A stretch of 16,438 bases of DNA, taken from contig CAZTZL010000057.1 of assembly GCA_964617625.1 (NCBI GenBank), forward strand, positions 1 to 16,438. The letters are read 5' to 3'. Shown here piece after piece: positions 1 to 7,679 of this stretch (position 1 is its first letter; the number at the start of each line of letters is the position of its first letter). The notes under the pieces were generated by a model. The model saw only the letters and a list, made by a program, of their open reading frames with translations, was not told where the DNA came from and did no database searches. Both the position numbers and the translations under genes were made by a program. The stretch comes from CAZTZL01 sp964617625 (lineage in GTDB: Bacteria; Zhuqueibacterota; QNDG01; DSAB01).

Positions 1-1164
1 CTGCGGGAAATCGAGATTACCGAAGAGAAATGCTTTCTTGTATTCCATTGTTTTCAATTTATCGTCAGAGATTTTTTTGGGCTCGGGTTCCGGTTCCACG
101 ATGACCTGTGTGAATGTGGCATTGACTTTCGGAACCAGGAGCATATTTTTGGGTCCGTAGGCCTGTTTTTCCATGGAGAGACGTACATTGTCCTGAACAA
201 AATCGGCTTCGATGGTTTCCTGAAAACGCGGCCTGCCTTTCACGCCTCTGGCCTGCTGCCATTTGACCATGCCGTCATTGATCGTCTCATTGTTGTCTAC
301 ACCTATTTCGATGCGGATGAACCGGTTCGAAACAAAGAGCTCGGTCTGCTGCGGATCGAAGGGAACCCAGCCGAGATCCGGAAAATAGACCTCGATCCAC
401 GAATGGCGGCCCTGACCCATTTTGAATGTGAATTCGCCCTGAGGCGTTTCTGCCGTGTAAGGCTCTTTCAATGTCACGCCATTGACAATGCGCACCGGAA
501 TGCCGACGCAACGCATGAGCGCCGCGGAAAGGTGGGAGTAATTCTGGCAGTTGCCTTTGCCCGAGTTAAAACTGTAGAGGGCATCGTACTGCTGCGGCGG
601 AGTCACATAGCGCATGTTGTCCACTACCCAGGTAAGGGTTTGCTGAACCGCATCGAATTCGGTTTTCACGTTCCGTACCAGTTCTTTGGCTCTGGCCTGA
701 ATTCCCGGATCACCGGACTGAACCTGCTCCGTTGGAGAGAGATAATCGTTCATTGATTTCGAAAGACCGGTCAGCGGAAACGGCGCGCCCGAATCCAGAG
801 ATTGGAGCAGGGTCGTGTTGTATGAAGTGAATGACATGACCGCATCCACGGGCCGGGATGGATTGTTCCACTGCACACGGATAATCCGGTTGCCGCGCTG
901 ATCCTGTTCTTCTTCTCTTTTGGATGGATCCGGAGAAAAGTTCAGCTGAAAATTTTCAATGCGCTGTTTATAGGTGGGTGAATTAAACGATTCCGGAACC
1001 ACAAAGCTGAGTTTAAGCGTCTTGGTTTCGCCTGCGGGTTCGATGTGCTGGCTGAGTGTGTATTTGATGCTCGATTCCTGCCCGCCGTTGATGAGATAGT
1101 TTTCTGATTTTGCCGATAATGTGATTAAGAGGAAAAAACAAAAAAATGGGATGGACCGTTTCAT
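1..1164 (-). CDS. Secreted transglutaminase-like (papain-fold) protein, partial at 3' end
   Basis: An open frame of 388 codons starts at the ATG complementary to 1162-1164 and reaches the window edge without a stop, so the C-terminus is missing. Residues 1-20 look like a signal peptide (basic MKR, hydrophobic core, likely cleavage near SAKS), so the protein is exported. An N-terminal region of about 180 residues without a family I recognise precedes a transglutaminase-like core. The putative catalytic triad is Cys206 (GKGNCQNYSHL), His254 (GRHSWIEVYF) and Asp270 (GWVPFDPQQ), in the order and spacing usual for this superfamily. Members act as cysteine proteases, peptidases or amidases, and the substrate cannot be told from sequence. 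The start is fixed by GGAGG at 1170-1174, five bases upstream. The visible end carries an alternating Glu-Pro stretch (EPEPEPKK, near residue 345), probably a linker. The gene is divergent from ddl, so it has its own promoter. Domain call is firm; biological role is unknown. Confidence 0.88.
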   Translation of the reverse strand, partial: MKRSIPFFCFFLLITLSAKSENYLINGGQESSIKYTLSQHIEPAGETKTLKLSFVVPESFNSPTYKQRIENFQLNFSPDPSKREEEQDQRGNRIIRVQWNNPSRPVDAVMSFTSYNTTLLQSLDSGAPFPLTGLSKSMNDYLSPTEQVQSGDPGIQARAKELVRNVKTEFDAVQQTLTWVVDNMRYVTPPQQYDALYSFNSGKGNCQNYSHLSAALMRCVGIPVRIVNGVTLKEPYTAETPQGEFTFKMGQGRHSWIEVYFPDLGWVPFDPQQTELFVSNRFIRIEIGVDNNETINDGMVKWQQARGVKGRPRFQETIEADFVQDNVRLSMEKQAYGPKNMLLVPKVNATFTQVIVEPEPEPKKISDDKLKTMEYKKAFLFGNLDFPQ

Positions 1165-1169
1165 TGCAT

Positions 1170-1174
1170 CCTCC
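1170..1174 (-). promoter_or_regulatory. Ribosome binding site of the transglutaminase-like gene
   Basis: On the minus strand this reads GGAGG, five bases before the ATG at 1164. It fixes the start codon and separates it from the heptamer array just upstream. Confidence 0.75.
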
Positions 1175-1180
1175 TTTTAT

Positions 1181-1236
1181 AGTTACAAGTTTCAAGTTTA
1201 AAGTTACGAGTTTCCAGTCCAAAGTTTCAATTTTAA
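1181..1236. repeat. Degenerate heptamer tandem repeat, eight units
   Basis: Eight consecutive 7-base units with consensus AGTTTCA can be read without slippage: AGTTACA, AGTTTCA, AGTTTAA, AGTTACG, AGTTTCC, AGTCCAA, AGTTTCA, ATTTTAA. The array lies in the divergent intergenic region, only a few bases upstream of the ribosome binding site of the transglutaminase-like gene, so it occupies that gene's leader or promoter. Units diverge from one another, which suggests an old array rather than a recently expanded one. Confidence 0.8.
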
Positions 1237-1438
1237 GTCGTCAGCTTGATAAAATCGGTGTTTGTTAAGGTAACATATCTGATTGCTCTCAAGGATGAGA
1301 ACCCAGGAAGCAATATAGCCAAAAGGAAAGTTGAATTCAAGTTTTTATTGGCCGGTCCAAAAATCAGAAAATGTTGTCTGTTCTGGATTGTGCGGAAACG
1401 ATTTGCATATCGTCAAGAGAATTGTTATTTTAGATAAA
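1237..1438. other. Intergenic region upstream of ddl
   Basis: This stretch between the heptamer array and the ddl start should hold the ddl promoter. I see no convincing -35/-10 pair. A weak candidate is TTGCAT at 1403-1408 and TATTTT at 1426-1431 (17-base spacing), but it would give an almost leaderless transcript. No RNA gene or clear terminator is visible. Confidence 0.4.
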
Positions 1439-2563
1439 ATGAATCCTAAAAAGAAAATTCGTGTCGCCGTTCTTTTCGGAGGACGTTCCTCGGAACATGA
1501 AGTTTCGTTGACCTCAGCGTTGAGCATACTCAAGCATATCGATCAAACGAAATACAGTGTCCTGCCGATCAAGATATCCAAAGAGGGCCGATGGCAGGCA
1601 CTGCCGGGCGTCAAGCCCCTGGATTCGTATGAGGCACTCGAAAGTTCGAAAGGCACTCTGGTGTTGGTGGGCGATCCACAATCCAAAGGATTGATCAAGC
1701 TGGAAAAGAACGTTCCAGATTCTTTCGGGGATTGGTCCAAAGAACCTGTGGATGTGGTTTTTCCGGTCTTGCACGGTACTTTCGGTGAAGACGGCAAAGT
1801 GCAGGGTCTGCTCGATCTTGCCGATCTTCCCTGTGTTGGCGGTGGTGTGCTGGCATCCGCACTTGGTATGGATAAGATTTTAATGAAACAACTCTTTCTC
1901 CAGAATGATCTGCCTTCTCCCGATTTTCTCTATTTTCTCAGAAAAGACTGGGAAAAATCCGCCGAAGTCATATTGAAGGGTGTTATCAAAGAAGTCGGAT
2001 TCCCCTGTTTTGTTAAACCGGCCAATACAGGGTCGAGTGTGGGCGTTTCAAAAGCGCACAATGAAAAAGAGCTGATCCGTGCAATTGACCAGGCAGGTAT
2101 TTATGACCGGAAAATTTTAGTTGAAAAAGCCATTGATGCGAGGGAACTGGAATGCGCCGTGCTCGGCAATGATGATCCGAAAGCATCAGTGGTTGGAGAA
2201 GTCGTTCCGTGCAACGAATTTTATGATTACGAGGCCAAGTATCTGGCGGACGGCAGCAAGACGCTCATTCCGGCTGATATTCCCGATTCTGTCTCCCAGA
2301 CGGTTCGGAGCATGTCCATAGCGGCTTTCAAGGCGCTGGATTGCGCGGGCATGGGCCGTGTCGATTTTCTTCTGGAGCGGAAAACGAACCGGATTTTTAT
2401 CAACGAGATCAATACGATTCCCGGATTCACGCCGATCAGCATGTATCCCAAGCTCTGGGAGGCCAGCGGCATTCTTTATCCTGAGCTGATCGATCGATTG
2501 ATCGAACTGGCGATGGAACGCCATCAGGATCTAAACCGCTCGAAGTTTTCAAGAAATCTGTGA
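1439..2563 (+). CDS. ddl: D-alanine--D-alanine ligase
   Basis: This 374-residue ATP-grasp enzyme joins two D-alanines to make the dipeptide of peptidoglycan precursors in the cytoplasm. The N-terminal domain has GGRSSEHEVSL (residues 14-24), with Glu21 in the position that binds the first D-Ala amino group, and FPVLHGTFGEDG (108-119). The ATP-grasp core has FVKPANTGSSVGVSKA (191-206) with Lys193 and the Ser199-Ser200 loop, then RVDF (307-310) and FINEINTIPGFT (320-331), whose Asp and Glu/Asn bind Mg. The omega loop EFYDYEAKY (260-268) ends in the Tyr found in D-Ala-D-Ala ligases, so this is not a VanA-type D-Ala-D-Lac ligase. Length fits the longer DdlA-type family. The frame stays open upstream to 1331, but ATG 1439 gives the normal family N-terminus; no good ribosome binding site precedes it. 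It probably heads a transcription unit with the exported protein and gatB. Confidence 0.95.
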   Translation: MNPKKKIRVAVLFGGRSSEHEVSLTSALSILKHIDQTKYSVLPIKISKEGRWQALPGVKPLDSYEALESSKGTLVLVGDPQSKGLIKLEKNVPDSFGDWSKEPVDVVFPVLHGTFGEDGKVQGLLDLADLPCVGGGVLASALGMDKILMKQLFLQNDLPSPDFLYFLRKDWEKSAEVILKGVIKEVGFPCFVKPANTGSSVGVSKAHNEKELIRAIDQAGIYDRKILVEKAIDARELECAVLGNDDPKASVVGEVVPCNEFYDYEAKYLADGSKTLIPADIPDSVSQTVRSMSIAAFKALDCAGMGRVDFLLERKTNRIFINEINTIPGFTPISMYPKLWEASGILYPELIDRLIELAMERHQDLNRSKFSRNL

Positions 2564-2607
2564 CCGCAGGATTGGATCCAGACATTTTAAACACACAGGT
2601 TGAATCC

Positions 2608-3303
2608 ATGAAAAAATATTCAATGCATATGACTGTTTTAGTCGTTATTCTACTGGCAGCCTGTTTGCCTGTGTCCGCCTCCGTTCCGGTTTCACTTCGG
2701 CCAAGGATATATCTGGGACTGGGTCTCCGTAGAGCATTGAATAACAACCTACCCGTTTTTGAAATTACAGATAATCTGGATCAAAACTATTATAATCTCA
2801 ACTTGTCATCGGTCAAGAAAATTTTTCTTCACGGACAGGTTCGTCTGAATCTGATTAAAGTGGGGCCGGTTTCGGCCGGGTACACTTTCTGGGCTCACGA
2901 CCAGCACTACCTTCAAGATCTGCCTGAATTTTGGGCCAAAGAGGACAAGTTCTATCCGCACAGTTATAATTACAATCTTCACGGCGTTGTGCTCCAGTGG
3001 GATCTGACATTCCCATGGATTTCCGGTAAATATTTTACACCCTTTCTGATTGGAGGTGCTGGTCGGTATAAAGGGAACACAAAAAAATTCTATTTCGAAT
3101 TTGAGTATTTTGATGAAGCGAACATACTTTATATCACGGATGTCATTACAGAAACAAAACGGTTCAATGGCGAAGCGGTCTTTTTCGGTGCCGGGGCCGT
3201 CGTTTTAAAATATGGTTATTTTCAGTTCGGATATATCGATTTTCGGGACAGAACTCTCCCGATCAGGGAATTCGTTTCGTTTGTTATTGGATTAACGATT
3301 TAG
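2608..3303 (+). CDS. Exported protein, probable small outer-membrane beta-barrel
   Basis: I do not recognise the family. The 231-residue product begins with a typical export signal (MKKYSMHM, then a hydrophobic run to about residue 18). Two processing routes are possible: LAAC at 16-19 matches a lipobox, while VSAS at 22-25 matches a signal peptidase I site. The mature part is rich in Tyr, Phe and Gly, with alternating polar and apolar residues in short strands. It ends in a hydrophobic strand (EFVSFVIGLTI), typical of outer-membrane barrels. There is no long helix or second transmembrane segment. The frame is open from a GTG at 2560 overlapping the ddl stop, but the signal peptide makes ATG 2608 the better start; further Met codons lie at residues 6 and 8. 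It sits 44 bases after ddl and 26 before gatB, so co-transcription is likely, but nothing shows a functional link. The barrel call is inferred from composition. Confidence 0.7.
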   Translation: MKKYSMHMTVLVVILLAACLPVSASVPVSLRPRIYLGLGLRRALNNNLPVFEITDNLDQNYYNLNLSSVKKIFLHGQVRLNLIKVGPVSAGYTFWAHDQHYLQDLPEFWAKEDKFYPHSYNYNLHGVVLQWDLTFPWISGKYFTPFLIGGAGRYKGNTKKFYFEFEYFDEANILYITDVITETKRFNGEAVFFGAGAVVLKYGYFQFGYIDFRDRTLPIREFVSFVIGLTI

Positions 3304-3329
3304 ACAAATAAAATTTTAGCAGGAAAAAG

Positions 3330-4781
3330 ATGAAATACGAATCGGTCATCGGGCTCGAAGTTCACGCCCATCTACTAACACAATCAAAAATTTTCTGTGG
3401 ATGCAGCACACAATTTGGCGCCGAACCGAATACGCAAACGTGCCCGGTCTGTCTGGGCATGCCGGGTGTACTGCCGGTAACCAACAAAAAGGCGATTGAA
3501 TTTGCAGCGAAGATGGCGTTTGCCGTGCACTGTGAAGTGCGCGAGCGTTCGATTTTTGCCAGGAAGAATTATTTTTATCCGGATCTTCCCAAGGGATACC
3601 AGATATCGCAGTATGAGGAGCCTTTTTCAGAAAACGGCTGGATTGAAATTGAGCCGAAAGAGGGATCACGGAAACGGATTCGTATTTTGAGAATTCATCT
3701 CGAGGAAGATGCGGGCAAATCAATTCACGATGAGACTTTTGTCAATGAAAACGAAAGTTTGATGGATTTTAACCGATGCGGCGTTCCCCTGATCGAAATT
3801 GTCAGCCAGCCGGATATGCGGTCTCCCCAGGAAGCCTATCTCTATCTCACCCAATTACGGCAGCTGCTTCGCTGGCTGGAAATCTGCGACGGGAACATGG
3901 AGGAAGGCAGTCTCCGTTGTGATGCCAATATTTCGATTCGTCCCGCGGGCGAAGAAAAACTGGGTGTGAAAACCGAACTGAAAAATATGAATTCTTTCCA
4001 CGGCGTGGAAAAAGCGCTGACATTCGAGATTCAGAGGCAGATGGGAATTGTAAATCAGGGAGGCCGAATTCAGCAGCAGACTCTGTTGTGGGATGAGACC
4101 CGGGAGATCGTGATGCCGATGCGCGGCAAAGAAGAGGCACATGATTACCGCTATTTTCCCGATCCTGACCTTGTTCCCATTGTTGTTGAAAAATCCTGGA
4201 TTGAAGAAATCCGGAAAAATCTTCCCGAACTGCCCGATAAACGCCGGAAACGTTTGATCGAAGAATACGGACTGCCGGATTACGATTGTTCGGTTTTAAC
4301 AGAAGACCGGAGGCTGGCCGATTATTTCGAGGAAACGGCAAAACGCGTGAACGATTCCAAACAGGCGTCGAACTGGATCATGGGAGAAGTACTGCGAATT
4401 TTAAAAGAGAGTTCGGCCGAAATCAGTGATTTAAAAACCGGACCGGATGCTCTTGCTGAAATTATACAGTTAGTTGAAAAAGGAACGATTTCTCATTCGG
4501 CCGGAAAGCGCGTGTTTGCCGAAGCGGCCCGTACCGGGGAACCCCCGAAAAAGGTAATCGGAAAGCTGGGTTTGGTTCAGGTGTCGGATTCGGACCAGTT
4601 GGGGAACATGGTGGATAAGGTGCTTCAGGAAAATTCCGGAGAAGTTGATAAATACAAAAGCGGCAAGAAAGCCCTTTTCGGATTTTTTATGGGCGAGGTG
4701 ATGAAAAAGAGCGGAGGCAAGGCCAATCCGAAAGTAGCCAGTACACTTTTAAGAGAAAAGCTTGAGAATCCGGATGGCTAA
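3330..4781 (+). CDS. gatB: Aspartyl/glutamyl-tRNA(Asn/Gln) amidotransferase subunit B
   Basis: GatB is the tRNA-binding and kinase subunit of GatCAB. It phosphorylates the misacylated Glu on tRNA(Gln) or Asp on tRNA(Asn), and the intermediate is amidated with ammonia from GatA. The 483-residue length matches the family. Hallmarks run in order: GLEVHAHLLTQSKIFCGCS at the N-terminus; TCPVCLGMPGVLPV, which with the preceding Cys pair probably forms a zinc site; HLEEDAGKSIHD; DFNRCGVPLIEIVSQPDM; EEGSLRCDANISIRP; KTELKNMNSFHGVEKAL; and EEAHDYRYFPDPDL. The C-terminal third (after about residue 330) is the helical and YqeY-like tail domain that contacts tRNA. A purine-rich AGGAAAAAG shortly before the ATG is the likely ribosome binding site. 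The gatA and gatC genes are not in this window, so the three subunits are not in one operon here. Its presence suggests the organism makes Gln-tRNA or Asn-tRNA by the indirect route. Confidence 0.97.
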   Translation: MKYESVIGLEVHAHLLTQSKIFCGCSTQFGAEPNTQTCPVCLGMPGVLPVTNKKAIEFAAKMAFAVHCEVRERSIFARKNYFYPDLPKGYQISQYEEPFSENGWIEIEPKEGSRKRIRILRIHLEEDAGKSIHDETFVNENESLMDFNRCGVPLIEIVSQPDMRSPQEAYLYLTQLRQLLRWLEICDGNMEEGSLRCDANISIRPAGEEKLGVKTELKNMNSFHGVEKALTFEIQRQMGIVNQGGRIQQQTLLWDETREIVMPMRGKEEAHDYRYFPDPDLVPIVVEKSWIEEIRKNLPELPDKRRKRLIEEYGLPDYDCSVLTEDRRLADYFEETAKRVNDSKQASNWIMGEVLRILKESSAEISDLKTGPDALAEIIQLVEKGTISHSAGKRVFAEAARTGEPPKKVIGKLGLVQVSDSDQLGNMVDKVLQENSGEVDKYKSGKKALFGFFMGEVMKKSGGKANPKVASTLLREKLENPDG

Positions 4782-4859
4782 GGGCTCTCACTTATAAATA
4801 CTGTGACGTATTTAGAATAAATTATCTATGAACACGTCCGCAAGTTTTGCCAAACTCGC

Positions 4860-4888
4860 CTGCCAGAGGCAGATCCGCCTCGGGCGGA
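4860..4888. repeat. Two adjacent GC-rich hairpins
   Basis: CTGCC (4860-4864) pairs with GGCAG (4868-4872) around a 3-base loop. Directly after it, TCCGCC (4874-4879) pairs with GGCGGA (4883-4888), again with a 3-base loop. The motif resembles short GC-rich palindromes I recall being dispersed in many candidate-phylum genomes. Its copy number here is unknown. Confidence 0.65.
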
Positions 4889-5013
4889 AAATACGAAACA
4901 CGAAATCAGAAACAAATTTAAAACTCGAATGTTCAAATAAAAAATATTACCCAGAACGATCAAATACGATTCATTCTGATGTTTTGAATTTCTGATTTCG
5001 ATTATTCGTATTT
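4889..5013. repeat. Imperfect AT-rich inverted repeat, about 125 bases
   Basis: The left arm 4889-4924 matches the complement of 4981-5013. The perfect cores are AAATACGAA (4889-4897 with 5005-5013) and CGAAATCAGAA (4901-4911 with 4990-5000), plus AAAAC near the inner ends. About 56 bases separate the arms and encode nothing. This looks like a decayed miniature palindromic element sitting directly beside the GC-rich hairpins. Confidence 0.65.
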
Positions 5014-5134
5014 GTTTTGCATTTCGGATTTGTATATTGGAATTTAAGCAAGTGCATATGTATGTGTATTTATGAAACTGTATACTAAGTTTTCATAATG
5101 GGTCAGGAAACTTTTAGAAGTGAAGACAGGCTAT

Positions 5135-5175
5135 GTCATTCCTCCGTTTCGCTCGGGATGACGAAACTGGTTTCG
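5135..5175. repeat. Two short palindromes upstream of the ABC transporter gene
   Basis: GTCATTCC (5135-5142) pairs with GGGATGAC (5155-5162) with one G-T wobble. CGAAAC (5162-5167) then pairs with GTTTCG (5170-5175). The first motif, with TTCGCTCGGGATGAC in its right half, resembles a dispersed repeat I have seen in intergenic regions of many unrelated bacterial genomes. There is no T-tract, so a terminator role is unlikely. Confidence 0.55.
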
Positions 5176-5206
5176 TTTAAAAAGAAATAGACGGTTCCAT
5201 TCCAAT

Positions 5207-5983
5207 ATGATTGAAATCAAACAATTGACAAAATCCTTCGGTGATCTGGTCGCGGTCGATCATGTGACGCTAACCATTCCCGGAGGCCAGATCTGCGGAT
5301 ACCTCGGCCCGAACGGCGCAGGGAAAACCACAACAATTCAACTGCTTGCGGGAATGACAACTCCAGATGAAGGAACGTCGAAAGTCGCAGGATTTGATGT
5401 CGTCGAAGATCCTATTGAAGTTAAGAAGCGAATCGGATATGTGCCCGAATCGGGAGCGGTTTATCAGAGTTTAACCCCGTACGAATATCTAAATTTCATC
5501 GGCCGTCTCTATCGGATGGATGAGGCTTCCATTCCCGGACGCATCGATGAATTTGCCGAATTTTTTCAAATACAGGATAAGCTGCACCAGCGGATGTCTG
5601 CCTTTTCCAAGGGCATGAAGCAGAAAGTTGTTATCGCTTCGGCGCTGATACACAATCCTGAAGTGATTTTTCTTGACGAGCCGCTCAATGGTTTGGATTC
5701 CAATGCTGCTCTTCTTCTGAAAGAATTGCTGAGAAATCTTTCCAATCAGGGAATCACGGTTTTTTATTCCTCCCACATTTTGGAAGTGGTTGAGAATCTC
5801 TGCGACCGTGTTGTCATCATCGACAAGGGTAAGATTATAGCGGATGGCTCGGTAGATGAGTTGAAGAAAATGACACAGAAGCCATCCCTTGAAAGTGTCT
5901 TCAGCCATATTACGCATGCGGAGGATGTCGAAGCGCTGGCCAAAGCATTTTCAAAAACAATGGTTAAAGATCATCCCAGATGA
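5207..5983 (+). CDS. ABC transporter ATP-binding protein (exporter type)
   Basis: This 258-residue cytoplasmic ATPase powers the membrane permease encoded next. Its motifs are in canonical order: Walker A GPNGAGKTT (34-42), ABC signature FSKGMKQK (133-140), Walker B VIFLDEP (153-159), D-loop NGLD (161-164) and switch His190 (SSH). The Q-loop position reads YVPESGAVYQSLT, with Glu where many ABC ATPases have Gln, a variant I associate with ABC-2 exporter ATPases. One nucleotide-binding domain is present, so it should act as a homodimer. The start ATG 5207 has no strong ribosome binding site in front of it. The stop TGA overlaps the permease ATG as ATGA (5980-5983), so the two proteins are translationally coupled. 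The substrate cannot be predicted. Confidence 0.93.
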   Translation: MIEIKQLTKSFGDLVAVDHVTLTIPGGQICGYLGPNGAGKTTTIQLLAGMTTPDEGTSKVAGFDVVEDPIEVKKRIGYVPESGAVYQSLTPYEYLNFIGRLYRMDEASIPGRIDEFAEFFQIQDKLHQRMSAFSKGMKQKVVIASALIHNPEVIFLDEPLNGLDSNAALLLKELLRNLSNQGITVFYSSHILEVVENLCDRVVIIDKGKIIADGSVDELKKMTQKPSLESVFSHITHAEDVEALAKAFSKTMVKDHPR

Positions 5984-7629
5984 ATAGCTGTTTAGCCCGG
6001 CCGAATCGATTTGACTGGGGACAATTCAAAATACTCCTATCTATGAGTATCCGGATGGATTTTCGATCCAACCGCGGTATGTTGGGCCGCTGGAAAAAAA
6101 TCCCATCCATTTGGGGGAGTTTTATTTTTTATGCACTCATGGGAACGAGTCTGGCTGGCGGACTGCTACCGGACAGCACTTCTTTTGCCTATTCGATTTT
6201 AGCTATTGCATACTCCATGGTCATGGTTGCCTTTGCCGTAATCCTGGAATATGAACAGACGATACTTCAGCCGGAGGATGAATCCATCATCGGGCCGCTT
6301 CCCGTTTCGCCGAAAACCGTCCTGTTCGCCAAATTTTGCAATCTTATTTTTTATGTTATTCTTGTCGGAACGTCGATCTGTCTCGGCCCTTCACTTTTTG
6401 GATTGGCCCTGCCCGGCACGTCTGCTGTTTTTCCGGCGGTTTTTTTCCTGATGACCATGCTGGCCAATCTTTTTTCAGCGTTTTTTATTACGGTTATTTA
6501 CGCCTCCCTGATCCGTCTTTTCCCTCCTGAAAAGTTCAGAAATACGCTGATTTATTTACAGATCGGATTGACTTTTTCCCTCATTTTTTCATATCAACTA
6601 TTCCCAAGAGCGGGCAATCTTTTTTTGCAGACGGGTTCTGTACAGATCAAGGGGTTGTTATACTGTGCGCCGCCAGCATGGTTTGCCGGAGGCGTTCAAT
6701 ATTTGTCGGGATCGGACATTTCGGATTATCCTGTTCTTTTTCTGATCGGAATTCTCGGAGTGTTTTTTATTGCATTTCTGGCAATGCGGCAATTTTCTCT
6801 CTCTTCTTTTAAGTCTAGGCCGAAATTACAATCTGAAGAAATGCTGATTAATCCGATTTTAAAATCCAGATCCACCGGTTTGAACCGGATCGAGAAGCTG
6901 ATCGGCAGGATGTTCCATTCTCCGGAAATGACAGCGGGATTCCGGTTAACTCTCAATTTTATAAAACGGGATCGTTCCGTGAAACTGGGGCTCTATCCTG
7001 TTTTCGGGATTCCCCTCGCATTCATAGTGCTGGCGATTTTGAATGGTGAAATGACAGATCCTTTTGTTTCCGGCCCTTTTACAGGAGAACGGGGGACAAC
7101 GAGTATTGTCATCTTCTTTATCTTTTTTATGGTCTATTTCATTATTTCCGGACTGATTTACATCCGGGACTGGGAAGCCGGATGGATTTTCCGGGTGGCT
7201 CCGATTGTTTCTCCTGCCCGGTTTTGTCAGGGAGTTAAGCTGGCGGTTTTCTTTCGTTTTCTGCTGCCGTTTTTTGTTTTATTGGGAATCATTTATTCTA
7301 TCTTTATTCCCTGGATACATGCGCTCCGTCACACGCTTTCTCTTTTTCTTTTGGGTCTGGTGGCTTCTTCAATAGTTACCCTGTTTTTAAAAGAATATCC
7401 TTTTTCAAAAAAGCGTGAAAAGGGAGAACGAATGTATCGATTCGGATTTTTGTTGTTTGTTTTACCATTTTTTGGTATGATGTTGGCGGTGCAGATATTT
7501 GCTTACCAAAACAGCCATCTGTTATGGATGATTCAATGCGGGTTGGGACTTATGTATATCATTCTCGAATCAATTGCATTCAGGCGGTTGGATAAAGTAT
7601 TGAAATGGAATTTCATTTCAAACCAATGA
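5980..7629 (+). CDS. ABC transporter permease, about 12 transmembrane segments
   Basis: The 549-residue product is very hydrophobic. Likely membrane segments lie near residues 46-62, 68-90, 117-140, 150-180 (perhaps two), 190-207, 250-268, 335-355, 374-395, 418-445, 452-470, 485-508 and 513-533. A hydrophilic stretch (about 270-333) divides it into two membrane halves. After the second or third segment comes ILQPEDESIIGPLPVSPKTVLFAKF, resembling the conserved cytoplasmic loop of ABC-2-type permeases (LPISRRT-like). It is longer than the usual 6-TM permease of about 250-300 residues, so it may supply a complete transmembrane unit alone. The ATG overlaps the ATPase stop by four bases. What it exports is unknown; lipids, peptides or antibiotics are all possible for such pairs. 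The lipoprotein amidohydrolase begins 50 bases downstream and may share the transcript. Confidence 0.85.
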   Translation: MNSCLARPNRFDWGQFKILLSMSIRMDFRSNRGMLGRWKKIPSIWGSFIFYALMGTSLAGGLLPDSTSFAYSILAIAYSMVMVAFAVILEYEQTILQPEDESIIGPLPVSPKTVLFAKFCNLIFYVILVGTSICLGPSLFGLALPGTSAVFPAVFFLMTMLANLFSAFFITVIYASLIRLFPPEKFRNTLIYLQIGLTFSLIFSYQLFPRAGNLFLQTGSVQIKGLLYCAPPAWFAGGVQYLSGSDISDYPVLFLIGILGVFFIAFLAMRQFSLSSFKSRPKLQSEEMLINPILKSRSTGLNRIEKLIGRMFHSPEMTAGFRLTLNFIKRDRSVKLGLYPVFGIPLAFIVLAILNGEMTDPFVSGPFTGERGTTSIVIFFIFFMVYFIISGLIYIRDWEAGWIFRVAPIVSPARFCQGVKLAVFFRFLLPFFVLLGIIYSIFIPWIHALRHTLSLFLLGLVASSIVTLFLKEYPFSKKREKGERMYRFGFLLFVLPFFGMMLAVQIFAYQNSHLLWMIQCGLGLMYIILESIAFRRLDKVLKWNFISNQ

Positions 7630-7679
7630 TGGGACTCACACACAACATCTTTAGATTGACATCCAAAAAGGGTGGGATA

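Larger units (their letters stand above)
4782..5206. other. Repeat-rich intergenic region between gatB and the ABC transporter
   Basis: No gene is visible in these 425 bases. A weak AT-rich hairpin follows gatB (TAAATAC 4795-4801 pairing with GTATTTA 4808-4814) but has no T-tract. The rest is dominated by hairpins and an imperfect inverted repeat, listed separately. I found no convincing promoter or ribosome binding site for the ABC gene. Confidence 0.6.

Noticed and set aside
403..756. Plus-strand open frame of 117 codons
   Set aside because: It lies wholly opposite the transglutaminase-like coding region, which has a signal peptide, catalytic triad and ribosome binding site; this frame has none of these.
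1181..1236. CRISPR array
   Set aside because: The units are only 7 bases and contiguous, with no spacers and no cas genes in the window.
1403..1431. ddl promoter TTGCAT-17-TATTTT
   Set aside because: The match is weak and would leave almost no leader before ATG 1439.
1331..1438. Upstream extension of ddl to an ATG at 1331
   Set aside because: The added 36 residues do not resemble any Ddl N-terminus, while ATG 1439 gives the normal family beginning.
2560..2607. GTG start for the exported protein overlapping the ddl stop
   Set aside because: It would place 16 polar residues before a normal signal peptide; ATG 2608 fits export far better.
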